Below, piece after piece: positions 9,183 through 17,172 of a DNA stretch of 64,000 bases (position 1 is the first letter of the stretch; each line of letters starts with the position of its first letter). A program made the position numbers and the translations under genes. Source of the DNA: Bacillus gaemokensis (GTDB taxonomy: Bacteria; Bacillota; Bacilli; Bacillales; Bacillaceae_G); the NCBI RefSeq assembly GCF_001590835.1, contig NZ_LTAQ01000006.1, positions 52,004-116,003 on the forward strand. Direction: 5' to 3'. The notes below the pieces were generated by a model. It was not told where the DNA came from. It did not search any database and was given only the letters and a program-made list of their open reading frames with translations.

Positions 9183-9223
9183 AAGACAAGGGCTCAAAAG
9201 TAATGAGCACTTGTCTTTTTTTT
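9183..9223 (+). terminator. Intrinsic terminator
   Basis: 14-base arms with one mismatch (9183-9196 with 9204-9217) and a run of eight T. Confidence 0.85.
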
Positions 9224-9338
9224 GCAGATGACTCTAATCATCCATTAACAGTTTAAGAGTATACTGTTATATTGCTTCCGAAGTAATCCATTTTCTATGT
9301 CCATATTTTGTTTAATTGTAAAAAAAATACAAAGAATA

Positions 9339-9366
9339 TTAACGTGTGATTAACACCTTGTTAACA
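9339..9366 (+). promoter_or_regulatory. PhoP-box-like direct repeats upstream of glpP-ugp
   Basis: Three direct repeats TTAACG, TTAACA and TTAACA begin at 9339, 9350 and 9361, exactly 11 bases apart. This is the known form of Bacillus PhoP binding sites (TT-A/T-ACA repeats with about 5-base spacers). An A/T-rich -10-like stretch (TTAATA) starts 23 bases after the last repeat. It suggests induction of the downstream operon under phosphate limitation. Confidence 0.55.
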
Positions 9367-9442
9367 AATCATCAAAACTAACTTAATAAATGAGTAATAT
9401 AGTAAAGGTAACAAAATAACTAGGGTAGAGAACATTTGAGAA

Positions 9443-9542
9443 CACCCACTTACATAAAACAATCGGTCTATCTTTCTTAAATGGGCTCTAGTTTATAGAG
9501 TTTGTTTAAGAAGGAGGTTGTTCTATGTAAGTTGGTGTTTTT
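9443..9542 (+). promoter_or_regulatory. Long leader hairpin upstream of glpP, possible GlpP-responsive terminator
   Basis: Outer arms 9443-9462 and 9518-9537 match at 18 of 20 bases, inner arms 9471-9481 and 9505-9515 at 10 of 11, with a third small stem CTCTA-GTTTA-TAGAG at the tip. A TGTTTTTG run follows the outer arm. GlpP is an RNA-binding antiterminator acting on such leaders in glpD and glpF, so autoregulation is plausible. Confidence 0.5.
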
Positions 9543-9591
9543 GATTTGATTATATGTGTATTGATGATATGTAAAAAGTTGGAGGGGCGAA

Positions 9592-10161
9592 ATGTTTAAA
9601 GAACCTTACATCGCAATGATAAAAGATTGGAAAAAATATAAGACATTTAAAAGTTTACCTAAGACTGTTTTTCTTATGACGGGTTCAATGCTTGAATTAC
9701 CAGAGCATGTTTATGAATTACAGAAAAATGGACATGATGTATTTTTACATTGTGATTTTATACAGGGGCTAAATACAAACACGGAAGAAGCGCTATTATA
9801 TATTCACGAAGTAATTGGCGCTCAAGGTATTATTTCAACGAAAGGTTCTACCATTCGAAATGCTAATAAGATTGGATTAAAGACCATTCAACGCATTTTC
9901 GTTGTAGATACATTATCTCTCACAAAATCAATCGAGAATTGTAAATTGACAAGGCCAAGTGCGGTGGAAATCATGCCTGGTATTATGCCTTCCATTATTA
10001 AGAAACTAGCAGAGAAATTAGAGTTTCCTATTATTGCAGGTGGATTAATTCAAACGAAAGAAGACGCGGAGATTGCGATTCATGCAGGAGCAAGTGCGAT
10101 TTCAACAAGCCATTGTGAAGTATGGTTACAAGAGCAAAAGGGGGTGCAAACTGATGATTGA
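9592..10161 (+). CDS. glpP: GlpP glycerol-3-phosphate-responsive antiterminator
   Basis: A 189-residue cytoplasmic protein of the GlpP family, a TIM-barrel-like regulator that, with glycerol-3-phosphate bound, prevents termination in glp leader RNAs. Family landmarks are VFLMTGSMLELPEHV, DVFLHCDFIQGL, GIISTKGSTIRNANKIG, RPSAVEIMPGIMP and PIIAGGLIQTKEDAE. The ligand pocket is formed by the DFI, IMPG and AGGLI segments. It starts the ugp operon and overlaps ugpC, and its own leader has a large hairpin. Confidence 0.92.
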   Translation: MFKEPYIAMIKDWKKYKTFKSLPKTVFLMTGSMLELPEHVYELQKNGHDVFLHCDFIQGLNTNTEEALLYIHEVIGAQGIISTKGSTIRNANKIGLKTIQRIFVVDTLSLTKSIENCKLTRPSAVEIMPGIMPSIIKKLAEKLEFPIIAGGLIQTKEDAEIAIHAGASAISTSHCEVWLQEQKGVQTDD

Positions 10162-11251
10162 ATTAAGAAATGTGTCAAAAGTTTATAAAAATGCAAAGGA
10201 AATAGCAGTTGAAGATGTGTCGGTGCAGATTCGAAAAGGAGAGTTTTTTGTTCTAGTCGGCCCTTCTGGTTGTGGGAAAAGTACGTTATTGCGGATGATT
10301 GCAGGTCTAGAAGATATTACTTCTGGGGAGTTGCTTATTAATGAAACTGTTGCGAATAATTTAGATCCTAAAAATCGAAATCTATCAATGGTATTTCAAA
10401 ATTACGCTTTATATCCACATTTGTCTGTAGAAGAAAATATTCTATTTGGCTTAAAGATACGGAAGGTTCCAAAAGCAGAACGACAAAAGCGGTTAATAGA
10501 AGCGGTGGAGATGGTAGGTCTTAAAGAATACGTGAAAATGAAACCAGGTCAATTATCTGGTGGCCAAAGACAACGTGTTGCACTGGCGAGAGCGATTGTT
10601 AGCCAAGCGCCAATCTGTTTAATGGACGAACCCCTTTCTAATTTGGATGCAAAATTGCGTGCTCAAATGCGCATTGAAATTAGAGAAATTCAACAACGAT
10701 TAGGTATTACGATGGTTTACGTCACCCATGATCAAATTGAGGCAATGACTATGGGAGATCGCATCATGGTTTTAAATAAAGGTAGTATACAACAAGTAGG
10801 AACGCCCCTTGATATATATAATCATCCTGCAAATGAGTTTGTTGCAAGTTTTATAGGTTCTCCTTCTATGAATATCAATGATGGAGAAGTTGCTAAAGAA
10901 ATGGGTACATTACGCGTTGGTGAATTGCAAATTCCACTATCTGTAAGACAATTAAAACTGTTACCAAAAGGGAATCTGCGTCTAGGAATTCGTCCTGAAC
11001 ACATCGTATTAGCCGAGGATGGACAAGAAGTTACATTGCAATCTGTTGAAGTATTAGGAAATGAATCAATTTTAAATTTTATAGTAAATAAGAAAATATG
11101 GAGTGCAAAAGTAATTGGACAGCTACTTTTGAAAAAAGGTGACAAAGTAAAATTACTATTTCCTAAAGAGAAATTATGCTTCTTTCGTAATGATACAAAT
11201 GAAAGAATTCAATTAGTAACGGAAGAAGAGTTGAAGGTGGTGGCAAAATAA
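10154..11251 (+). CDS. ugpC: UgpC-type sugar/glycerol-3-phosphate ABC ATPase
   Basis: A 365-residue ATPase of the MalK/UgpC/MsmX family: Walker A GPSGCGKST, Q loop VFQNYALYPH, signature LSGGQRQRVALARA, Walker B CLMDEPLSNLD, switch YVTHDQIEAM, and a C-terminal TOBE/regulatory domain (about 235-360) with LRLGIRPEHI. I start at ATG 10154, which overlaps the glpP stop by eight bases and has AAGGGGGTG upstream. It energises UgpA/UgpE. Confidence 0.92.
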   Translation: MIELRNVSKVYKNAKEIAVEDVSVQIRKGEFFVLVGPSGCGKSTLLRMIAGLEDITSGELLINETVANNLDPKNRNLSMVFQNYALYPHLSVEENILFGLKIRKVPKAERQKRLIEAVEMVGLKEYVKMKPGQLSGGQRQRVALARAIVSQAPICLMDEPLSNLDAKLRAQMRIEIREIQQRLGITMVYVTHDQIEAMTMGDRIMVLNKGSIQQVGTPLDIYNHPANEFVASFIGSPSMNINDGEVAKEMGTLRVGELQIPLSVRQLKLLPKGNLRLGIRPEHIVLAEDGQEVTLQSVEVLGNESILNFIVNKKIWSAKVIGQLLLKKGDKVKLLFPKEKLCFFRNDTNERIQLVTEEELKVVAK

Positions 11252-12183
11252 TGATTGGGATAGGGAAGATACCAGTTCAAACTAGCATTTCGAGAAAGAA
11301 AGCACTATGGAGTAGAACGAGGGATTTACGAACAGGCTTATTATTTTTAGCACCATCTATTTTATTGTTTGCAGTCTTTCTTTTTTATCCATTATTTCGG
11401 ACGATGTACTATAGTTTCTATTTAACAGATGTTCATGGAGAGGCTAATTTATTTGTCGGACTTGAAAATTATCAATATTTATTTTCGGATTCAAGTTTCT
11501 ATCAAAGTGTAAAGTCAACTGTATTATTTGTTTTATACACAGTTCCAACTAGTATTCTATTTGCTTTATTTCTGGCATTAATTGCAAATGAAAAAATAAA
11601 AGGGATTGGATTGTTTCGCGTTTTGTTTTCTTCAACAATGGGGATTTCAGTAGCGGCTAGTGCAGTTATTTGGTTGTTTTTATTTCATCCTAGTGTAGGT
11701 TTATTCAATAACATACTAGGTGCTATGAATCTGCCAGCAATTGCATGGTTAACAAGTCCTGACTGGGCTTTATTTTCGGTATCTGTTACAACAGTCTGGG
11801 TAAATACAGGGTTTGCGTTTTTAGTTATATTAGGTGGTTTACAAAATATTGATCCAGCTTTATATGAGAGTGCATCTATTGATGGTGCTAGCTATTTACA
11901 TAAACTTCGCCGCGTTACATTACCGATGTTATCACCAACTTTATTTTTTATTATAACAGTAACTTTAATTAGCGCATTTCAAAGCTTTGGACAAATCGAT
12001 ATTTTAACACATGGTGGACCAAATGATGCAACGAATCTAATCGTATATTCCATCTATAAAGAAGCCTTTGCAAATCATCAATTTGGTACAGCGAGTGCAC
12101 AGGCGATGGTATTGTTTATTTTTATTTTCGTTGCTACATTACTCCAATTTAAGTTTACAGAGAGAAAGGTGCATTATAAATGA
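11251..12183 (+). CDS. ugpA: UgpA-type ABC transporter permease
   Basis: A 310-residue membrane protein with six transmembrane helices of the binding-protein-dependent transporter family. The EAA loop is ALYESASIDGASYLHKLRRVTLPML. It is the first of two permeases for glycerol-3-phosphate (or a related phosphodiester). Its ATG shares one base with the ugpC stop, and it overlaps ugpE by four bases. Confidence 0.9.
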   Translation: MIGIGKIPVQTSISRKKALWSRTRDLRTGLLFLAPSILLFAVFLFYPLFRTMYYSFYLTDVHGEANLFVGLENYQYLFSDSSFYQSVKSTVLFVLYTVPTSILFALFLALIANEKIKGIGLFRVLFSSTMGISVAASAVIWLFLFHPSVGLFNNILGAMNLPAIAWLTSPDWALFSVSVTTVWVNTGFAFLVILGGLQNIDPALYESASIDGASYLHKLRRVTLPMLSPTLFFIITVTLISAFQSFGQIDILTHGGPNDATNLIVYSIYKEAFANHQFGTASAQAMVLFIFIFVATLLQFKFTERKVHYK

Positions 12184-13001
12184 TCGTTAAAAGATGGAAA
12201 CAACATGTCCTTTTATATACACTGCTCATTATTAGTGCAGCTATGGTCTTTTTCCCAGTTCTATATGCATTTTTGTTAGGTTTTATGACACCTGAAGATA
12301 TTCAAATGAGAAGAGTGTTTCCAACACAATTTACATTCGATAATTTCGTACATATCTTTCAGAAAGTACCGCTGTTCTCTTATTTATACAATAGTTTTAT
12401 TGTGTCTACAGTAGTAATGATGGGACAACTTGTTGTGTCAAGCTTAGCAGCCTATGCATTTGTATTTCTTCATTTTAAAGGAAGAAATTTCATTTTCTTT
12501 TTATTTATTTCAACGATGCTTATTCCGTGGGAAGCAACCATGGTACCAAATTTTTTAACAGTACAACAGTTCGGATGGATTAACACATTTACTGGAATGA
12601 CAGTACCATTTTTCGCAACTGCTTTTGGTATTTTCTTATTACGCCAACATTTTATGACACTTCCAAATGAGTTGAAGGAAGCAGCTTTTATTGAGGGAAT
12701 CGGGCATGTGAAATTTTTATTTCGCATTGTCATTCCATATTGTAAAACGAGTTTTATTACGCTTGGTGTATACAGCTTTTTAACAACGTGGAATATGTAT
12801 TTATGGCCACTTCTTGTCACAAATGATGAAAGAGTGAGAACTGTACAAATTGGTGTGAAGCAACTTCAATCTCAGGAAGTTGCGACAGATTGGGGCAGTG
12901 TGATGGCTGGTGTTACTGTTATTGTTATTCCAACTTTAATTTTACTATTTTTAGGACAGAAACAACTGCAACAAGGATTAACAAAAGGTGCAATTAAATA
13001 A
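12180..13001 (+). CDS. ugpE: UgpE-type ABC transporter permease
   Basis: A 273-residue six-helix permease. Family features are FPVLYAFLLGFMTPEDI, FLISTMLIPWEATMVPNF-like segments and the EAA loop ELKEAAFIEGIGHVKFLFRI, which is close to E. coli UgpE. It forms the membrane channel with UgpA. It is followed after 27 bases by the binding protein gene. Confidence 0.9.
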   Translation: MIVKRWKQHVLLYTLLIISAAMVFFPVLYAFLLGFMTPEDIQMRRVFPTQFTFDNFVHIFQKVPLFSYLYNSFIVSTVVMMGQLVVSSLAAYAFVFLHFKGRNFIFFLFISTMLIPWEATMVPNFLTVQQFGWINTFTGMTVPFFATAFGIFLLRQHFMTLPNELKEAAFIEGIGHVKFLFRIVIPYCKTSFITLGVYSFLTTWNMYLWPLLVTNDERVRTVQIGVKQLQSQEVATDWGSVMAGVTVIVIPTLILLFLGQKQLQQGLTKGAIK

Positions 13002-13028
13002 GCATACATATGAAAAGGTGGGATTGAG

Positions 13029-14405
13029 ATGAGATGTTGGAAAAAGGGTGCTGCTATTATGATGGCAGCGACGATGGCTTTATCAGCCGCCGCTTGTTCA
13101 AGTAGTAAAACAGAGGGGAAATCTGAAGCAAAAGAAAAAGTAGCCCCCGTAGAAAAGAATGGAGATAAAACAGTTATTCGCTTTTGGCATGCGATGGGTG
13201 GCAAAACGCAAGGTGTGTTAGACGGAATTGTTGCAGATTACAATAAATCACAAAATAAATATGAGATAAAAGCCGAATTTCAAGGTTCCTATGAAGAATC
13301 GTTAACGAAGTTTAAAAATATTACTGCATCTAAAGAATCACCAGCTCTCGTTCAGTCTAGCGAAATTACAACAAAATATATGATTGATAGTAAAAAAATT
13401 ACACCAATTGATAGCTGGATCAAAAAAGATAAATATGATACATCGAAATTAGAAAAGGCAATTACAAATTATTACTCCATTGATGGAAAAATGTATTCCA
13501 TGCCATTTAATTCATCTACACCAGTGTTAATTTATAATAAAGACGCCTTTACAAAAGCTGGACTAGATCCAGAAAAAGCACCAAAAACATATGCTGAATT
13601 AAAAGAAGTAGCAAAAAAATTAACAGTTAAAGAAGGCGAAAATGTAAAACAATATGGATTTTCAATGTTAAATTACGGATGGTTCTTTGAAGAACTGTTG
13701 GCGACACAAGGTGGTTTATATGTAGACAAAGAAAACGGACGTAAAGATGCCGCAACGAAAGCTGTATTCAATGGAAAAGAAGGACAAAAAGTATTTGGTT
13801 TATTAGATGAAATGAATAAAGCAGGCACACTAGGAAAGTATGGAGCAAGTTGGGATGATGTTCGTGCTGCTTTCCAATCTGGACAAGTCGCAATGTACTT
13901 AGATTCTTCAGCCGGTGTGAGAGATGTAATTGATTCCTCTAAATTTAATGTGGGTGTAGCATATATTCCATATCCAGAAGATGTGAAGCAAAACGGGGTT
14001 GTTATTGGCGGAGCATCATTATGGATGACCAATATGGTAGCTGAGGAAACACAACAAGGTGCTTGGGACTTTATGAAATATTTAACAAAATCAGATGTCC
14101 AAGCGAAATGGCATACAGCAACAGGGTACTTTTCTATTAACCCGGATGCATACAATGAACCTTTAGTAAAACAACAATATGAAAAATATCCACAGTTAAA
14201 AGTAACAGTAGAACAATTGCAAGCAACAAAACCATCTGTTGCAACACAAGGTGCGCTTATTAGTGTATTTCCGGAATCCCGTGATGCGGTTGTAAAAGCG
14301 TTAGAAGCGATGTATGACGGAAAAGGTAGTAAAGAAGCATTAGATGAAGCAGCAAAAACAACGGATCGGGCGATTAGTATTTCGAATCGGACAAGTCAAA
14401 AATAA
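13029..14405 (+). CDS. ugpB: UgpB-type extracellular solute-binding lipoprotein
   Basis: A 458-residue lipoprotein with signal peptide and lipobox SAAAC. The mature part is a family 1 solute-binding protein with IRFWHAMGGKTQGVLDGIV and VVIGGASLWM, both typical of UgpB. It captures glycerol-3-phosphate or glycerophosphodiesters and passes them to UgpA/E/C. It starts with ATG after AAGGTGGGA. It is the last gene of the operon, before a strong terminator. Substrate rests on similarity and on glpP as operon partner. Confidence 0.88.
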   Translation: MRCWKKGAAIMMAATMALSAAACSSSKTEGKSEAKEKVAPVEKNGDKTVIRFWHAMGGKTQGVLDGIVADYNKSQNKYEIKAEFQGSYEESLTKFKNITASKESPALVQSSEITTKYMIDSKKITPIDSWIKKDKYDTSKLEKAITNYYSIDGKMYSMPFNSSTPVLIYNKDAFTKAGLDPEKAPKTYAELKEVAKKLTVKEGENVKQYGFSMLNYGWFFEELLATQGGLYVDKENGRKDAATKAVFNGKEGQKVFGLLDEMNKAGTLGKYGASWDDVRAAFQSGQVAMYLDSSAGVRDVIDSSKFNVGVAYIPYPEDVKQNGVVIGGASLWMTNMVAEETQQGAWDFMKYLTKSDVQAKWHTATGYFSINPDAYNEPLVKQQYEKYPQLKVTVEQLQATKPSVATQGALISVFPESRDAVVKALEAMYDGKGSKEALDEAAKTTDRAISISNRTSQK

Positions 14406-14445
14406 TAAGAATGGCGTATCTATAAAAAGATACGCCATTCTTATT
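14404..14445. terminator. Terminator after ugpB
   Basis: Perfect 18-bp stem (14404-14421 with 14428-14445), 6-nt loop. The A/T-rich ends may let it act for transcripts from both sides. Confidence 0.8.
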
Positions 14446-14456
14446 ATTTGTTATCT

Positions 14457-14534
14457 CATTTCTTACTTTAAGTATAATTGGTGGTAAGCCTCGCAACTAT
14501 CGAATGAGGTGACGTGAGGATTACAGTGTTGTAA
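14457..14534 (-). repeat. Cassette copy A: solitary Bce-like promoter, no ORF
   Basis: Minus-strand promoter of the dispersed cassette family. The inverted repeat TTACA-N4-TGTAA is at 14521-14534, GTCAC at 14509-14513, TCGATAGTT at 14495-14503 and TATACT at 14471-14476. All four distances equal those in copies B, C and D. Downstream it runs directly into the ugpB terminator; the small ORF is missing. Confidence 0.7.
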
Positions 14535-14565
14535 TGTATAGAATTTCTATTTGAAAAGTTTTTTT

Positions 14566-14598
14566 GTTAAGGGAAAGTTAAGAAACTGATTTCATAAT
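14566..14598 (+). promoter_or_regulatory. Promoter P1 with direct repeat, upstream of permease remnant and two-component system
   Basis: GTTAAGGGAAAGTTAAG (14566-14582) gives TTAAG repeats 11 bases apart, followed after 10 bases by the -10-like CATAAT (14593-14598). The same block with identical spacing occurs at 16918-16949. The pattern is that of an OmpR-type regulator site replacing the -35 box. Confidence 0.6.
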
Positions 14599-14661
14599 AG
14601 GGCTCATATATAGAACATCGGTAGAGAAGAAGGGAGGAACAATTGCGGAAAATAGATTAGT

Positions 14662-14796
14662 ATGACAATTCTGTATTCCCTTCCCGTTACATTACTAGTA
14701 TTTTTATTCTTCTTATTAATAGGAGTTGGTTTTGGAGTATTTCCAGCAAATAAAGCCTCGAAATTGCATCCGATTTAAGCGCTTAGATATGAATGA
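14662..14796 (+). pseudogene. C-terminal remnant of a MacB/FtsX-type ABC permease with nonsense codon
   Basis: The frame from 14662 encodes one membrane helix and then GVFPANKASKLHPI, stop, ALRYE, stop. Intact permeases of this family end in a form like GxYPAxKASKLxPIEALRYE, so the TAA at 14776-14778 stands where a GAA Glu codon is expected, and the frame continues correctly to the normal end. Only about 45 codons survive; the rest of the permease and any ATPase are gone. A short expressed peptide of 38 residues is possible but no good ribosome site precedes the ATG. Confidence 0.7.
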
Positions 14797-14807
14797 AATA
14801 TGATAAT

Positions 14808-14840
14808 AAGAAGCGATCGCATATTGCGGCCGCTTTCTTT
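14808..14840 (+). terminator. Hairpin after the permease remnant
   Basis: GC-rich dyad (14808-14820 with 14826-14839, imperfect at the centre) ending in CTTTCTTTT. It is probably the old terminator of the lost transporter operon. Confidence 0.55.
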
Positions 14841-14940
14841 TGCTATTATAAGAAGTAGTATAATGGATAGAAAAAGAAGTTAATAATTCCTTCACGGATT
14901 AAAGTTTCACTTTATGTTAAATGAAAGGTGAGAAAAGTAG

Positions 14941-15612
14941 ATGCGCTTATTAGTAGTGGAAGATCACGCTCCTTTGTTGGAGTCAATTGTACAGATTTTA
15001 TGCGATGAATTTGAAGTGGATACAGCGATAAATGGAGAAGATGGGTTATTTTTGGCATTGCAAAATATTTACGATGCAATTCTTCTTGATGTCATGATGC
15101 CAGGGATAGATGGTTTTGAAGTCATTCAAAGAATACGTGACGAAAAGATTGAAACTCCTGTCTTGTTTTTAACGGCTAAAGATTCTTTAGAGGATCGAGT
15201 AAAAGGATTAGATTTTGGAGGTGATGATTATCTAGTCAAGCCATTTCAAGCTCCGGAACTGAAAGCGAGAATTCGCGCTCTATTACGCAGAAGTGGTAGT
15301 TTAACAACAAAGCAGACAATCAGGTACCGAGGGATTGAGTTGTTTGGAAAAGACAAAGATATTCAAGTGGATGGTGAAACAATCAAATTAACGTTAAAGC
15401 AATATGAGCTTTTAGAATATCTGATTCAAAATAGCGGGAAAATTTTAACGCGTGAACAAATTTTTGATCGTGTTTGGGGATTTGATTCGGACACGACTGT
15501 AGCGATTGTTGAAGTATATGTGCATCATTTGAGGAAAAAATTAGAGCCATTTGGTTATCAGAAAGATATTCAAACCGTTCGCGGGATTGGATATATATTA
15601 AAAGAACAATGA
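14941..15612 (+). CDS. OmpR-family response regulator
   Basis: A 223-residue regulator: receiver domain (acidic VVEDH, phospho-acceptor Asp in AILLDVMMPG, Lys in LVKPF) and OmpR/PhoB winged helix (TLKQYELLEYLIQNSGKILTREQI, then VEVYVHHLRKKL). It is coupled to the next kinase gene. The direct-repeat promoters at 14566 and 16918 are its best candidate targets, giving autoregulation plus control of the secreted proteins downstream. It resembles the B. subtilis YkoG group, but I do not assign a name. Confidence 0.9.
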   Translation: MRLLVVEDHAPLLESIVQILCDEFEVDTAINGEDGLFLALQNIYDAILLDVMMPGIDGFEVIQRIRDEKIETPVLFLTAKDSLEDRVKGLDFGGDDYLVKPFQAPELKARIRALLRRSGSLTTKQTIRYRGIELFGKDKDIQVDGETIKLTLKQYELLEYLIQNSGKILTREQIFDRVWGFDSDTTVAIVEVYVHHLRKKLEPFGYQKDIQTVRGIGYILKEQ

Positions 15613-15623
15613 AGAGAGGAAGT

Positions 15624-16877
15624 ATGTTTCAAAAAACACGTATTCGTCTTACGATTTTAAATTCATTGGTGTTTATTATATTGATTGGAGTATTAGGGAG
15701 TATTATCTATGTCTATACGTATAATCGTATTTACAATGGTGTAGATACTTCTATAGAAATGTCCAAAGCAAAAGCGTTGAAAGACCCTAGAATGATTTCA
15801 AAAGAGTTTGCTTTCAATAAAGATATACGTATTGGAGATTCACGTATAACAGTGTTGATATGGAAAGGGAAAAAGGAATTCATAGGGATGAAGCCTAGGT
15901 TTCCAGAACCAAACTTTTATGAAGAAAACAAGTCTGAGTTATTTCCGAAAAAATTTGGGGATTTTGAAGATATTGAGATAAAAGGGAGAAGTTTTAGAAC
16001 ATTGGCATTTCAGGGCGATACTGAATTTGGAAAAGTGACGGTTCAATTTGTACGTGATACAACTGCTGAAAGAGATATGTTGCATACGTTATGGTTGATT
16101 CTTATAGTAGGTTGTAGCATAGGAAGCTTATGTGCAATTGGAATCGGATTTTTCTTAGCCGGAAAGGCCCTTGTACCCATTCGAAATTCTTGGGAGAAAC
16201 AGCAACAGTTTGTTTCTGATGCATCACATGAATTACGAACACCACTAGCTGTTATCCAATCGAAAACAGATGTATTGTTTCAGTCACCTTCCGCGACAAT
16301 AGAAGAAAAAGCAATTGATATATCTACAATTGCTAAAGAATGTAGAAGGTTGTCGAAGCTCGTTGCCAATCTATTATTATTAGCGCGTTCAGATTCGAAC
16401 CAAATTGAAATGGATAAAAAGGAGTTTGAATTAGACGAGTTATTGAAGGAAGTAGTAGATCCATATAAGGAAATTGCTGCATACCAAGAAAAAGAGATGA
16501 CAGTGAAAGTGGATTCTAAAATATCATTTATGGGGGATAGAGAAAGAATCCATCAAATGATTGTGATTTTATTAGATAATGCAATGAAATATACGAATGA
16601 GGGTGGAACGATCCAAATCAGCTGCACCCAAACAGGTACATCAACTATCATACAAGTAAAAGATGATGGAATAGGGATTAAGGAAGAAGATATTCCAAAA
16701 CTCTTTGACCGTTTTTATCAAGGGGATAAAGCAAGAACGAAATCAGAAGGAGCGGGATTAGGGCTTTCAATTGCTAGTTGGATTGTAGAAAAACATTATG
16801 GGAAAATAAAAGTAGAGAGTAAGTTTGGAAAAGGTACTTGTTTTGAAGTGATTTTTCCAAAAAATCAAAGAGTATAA
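15624..16877 (+). CDS. Sensor histidine kinase
   Basis: About 417 residues. Two membrane helices (near 12-32 and 155-180) enclose an extracellular domain of about 125 residues; then the H box SDASHELRTPLAVI, N box HQMIVILLDNAMKYT, G1 DDGIGI, F box and G2 GAGLGLSIASWI. I choose ATG 15624 because AGAGGAAG precedes it; ATG 15609, overlapping the regulator stop, lacks a ribosome site and would add five residues. The large sensor domain separates it from BceS-type kinases. Confidence 0.88.
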   Translation: MFQKTRIRLTILNSLVFIILIGVLGSIIYVYTYNRIYNGVDTSIEMSKAKALKDPRMISKEFAFNKDIRIGDSRITVLIWKGKKEFIGMKPRFPEPNFYEENKSELFPKKFGDFEDIEIKGRSFRTLAFQGDTEFGKVTVQFVRDTTAERDMLHTLWLILIVGCSIGSLCAIGIGFFLAGKALVPIRNSWEKQQQFVSDASHELRTPLAVIQSKTDVLFQSPSATIEEKAIDISTIAKECRRLSKLVANLLLLARSDSNQIEMDKKEFELDELLKEVVDPYKEIAAYQEKEMTVKVDSKISFMGDRERIHQMIVILLDNAMKYTNEGGTIQISCTQTGTSTIIQVKDDGIGIKEEDIPKLFDRFYQGDKARTKSEGAGLGLSIASWIVEKHYGKIKVESKFGKGTCFEVIFPKNQRV

Positions 16878-16885
16878 AGAAATTT

Positions 16886-16917
16886 AAGACGACCTTGTTT
16901 TTACAAGGTCGTCTTTT
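16886..16917 (+). terminator. Terminator of the two-component operon
   Basis: 13-bp perfect stem (16886-16898 with 16903-16915) and a T run. The T run directly adjoins the direct repeat of the next promoter. Confidence 0.85.
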
Positions 16918-16949
16918 TTAAGGGAAAGTTAAGAAATATTTTTCATAAT
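16918..16949 (+). promoter_or_regulatory. Promoter P2 with the same direct repeat as P1
   Basis: TTAAGGGAAAGTTAAG (16918-16933), then the -10-like CATAAT at 16944-16949, inside TTTCATAATAGG as in P1. It drives the secreted repeat protein and the C39-like protein. The 16917-17172 leader holds no other clear gene. Confidence 0.6.
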
Positions 16950-17172
16950 AGGATTTACACGGAATGAGAAGGGAAAAAGGAAGATAGAGTAATCCATTGA
17001 TATTCTTCTTAAGAACAGCTTAATTGTTATATTTCTAGTTGGTTAGCCTATTGAAATATATCTTTGATTAGGAATCGAATGGAGCATATCTTTTACGATA
17101 ATGTGGGAAAAATGGAAGAGCAAGTGTATGAGGAGAATTATAGTATGCGAAACATAAAGGAGGAGAGGGAAT

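Noticed and set aside
14566-14582. Reading the TTAAG direct repeat as a PhoP box
   Set aside because: The repeats are TTAAG, not TT-A/T-ACA, and the same block precedes genes of a local two-component system, which is a better explanation.
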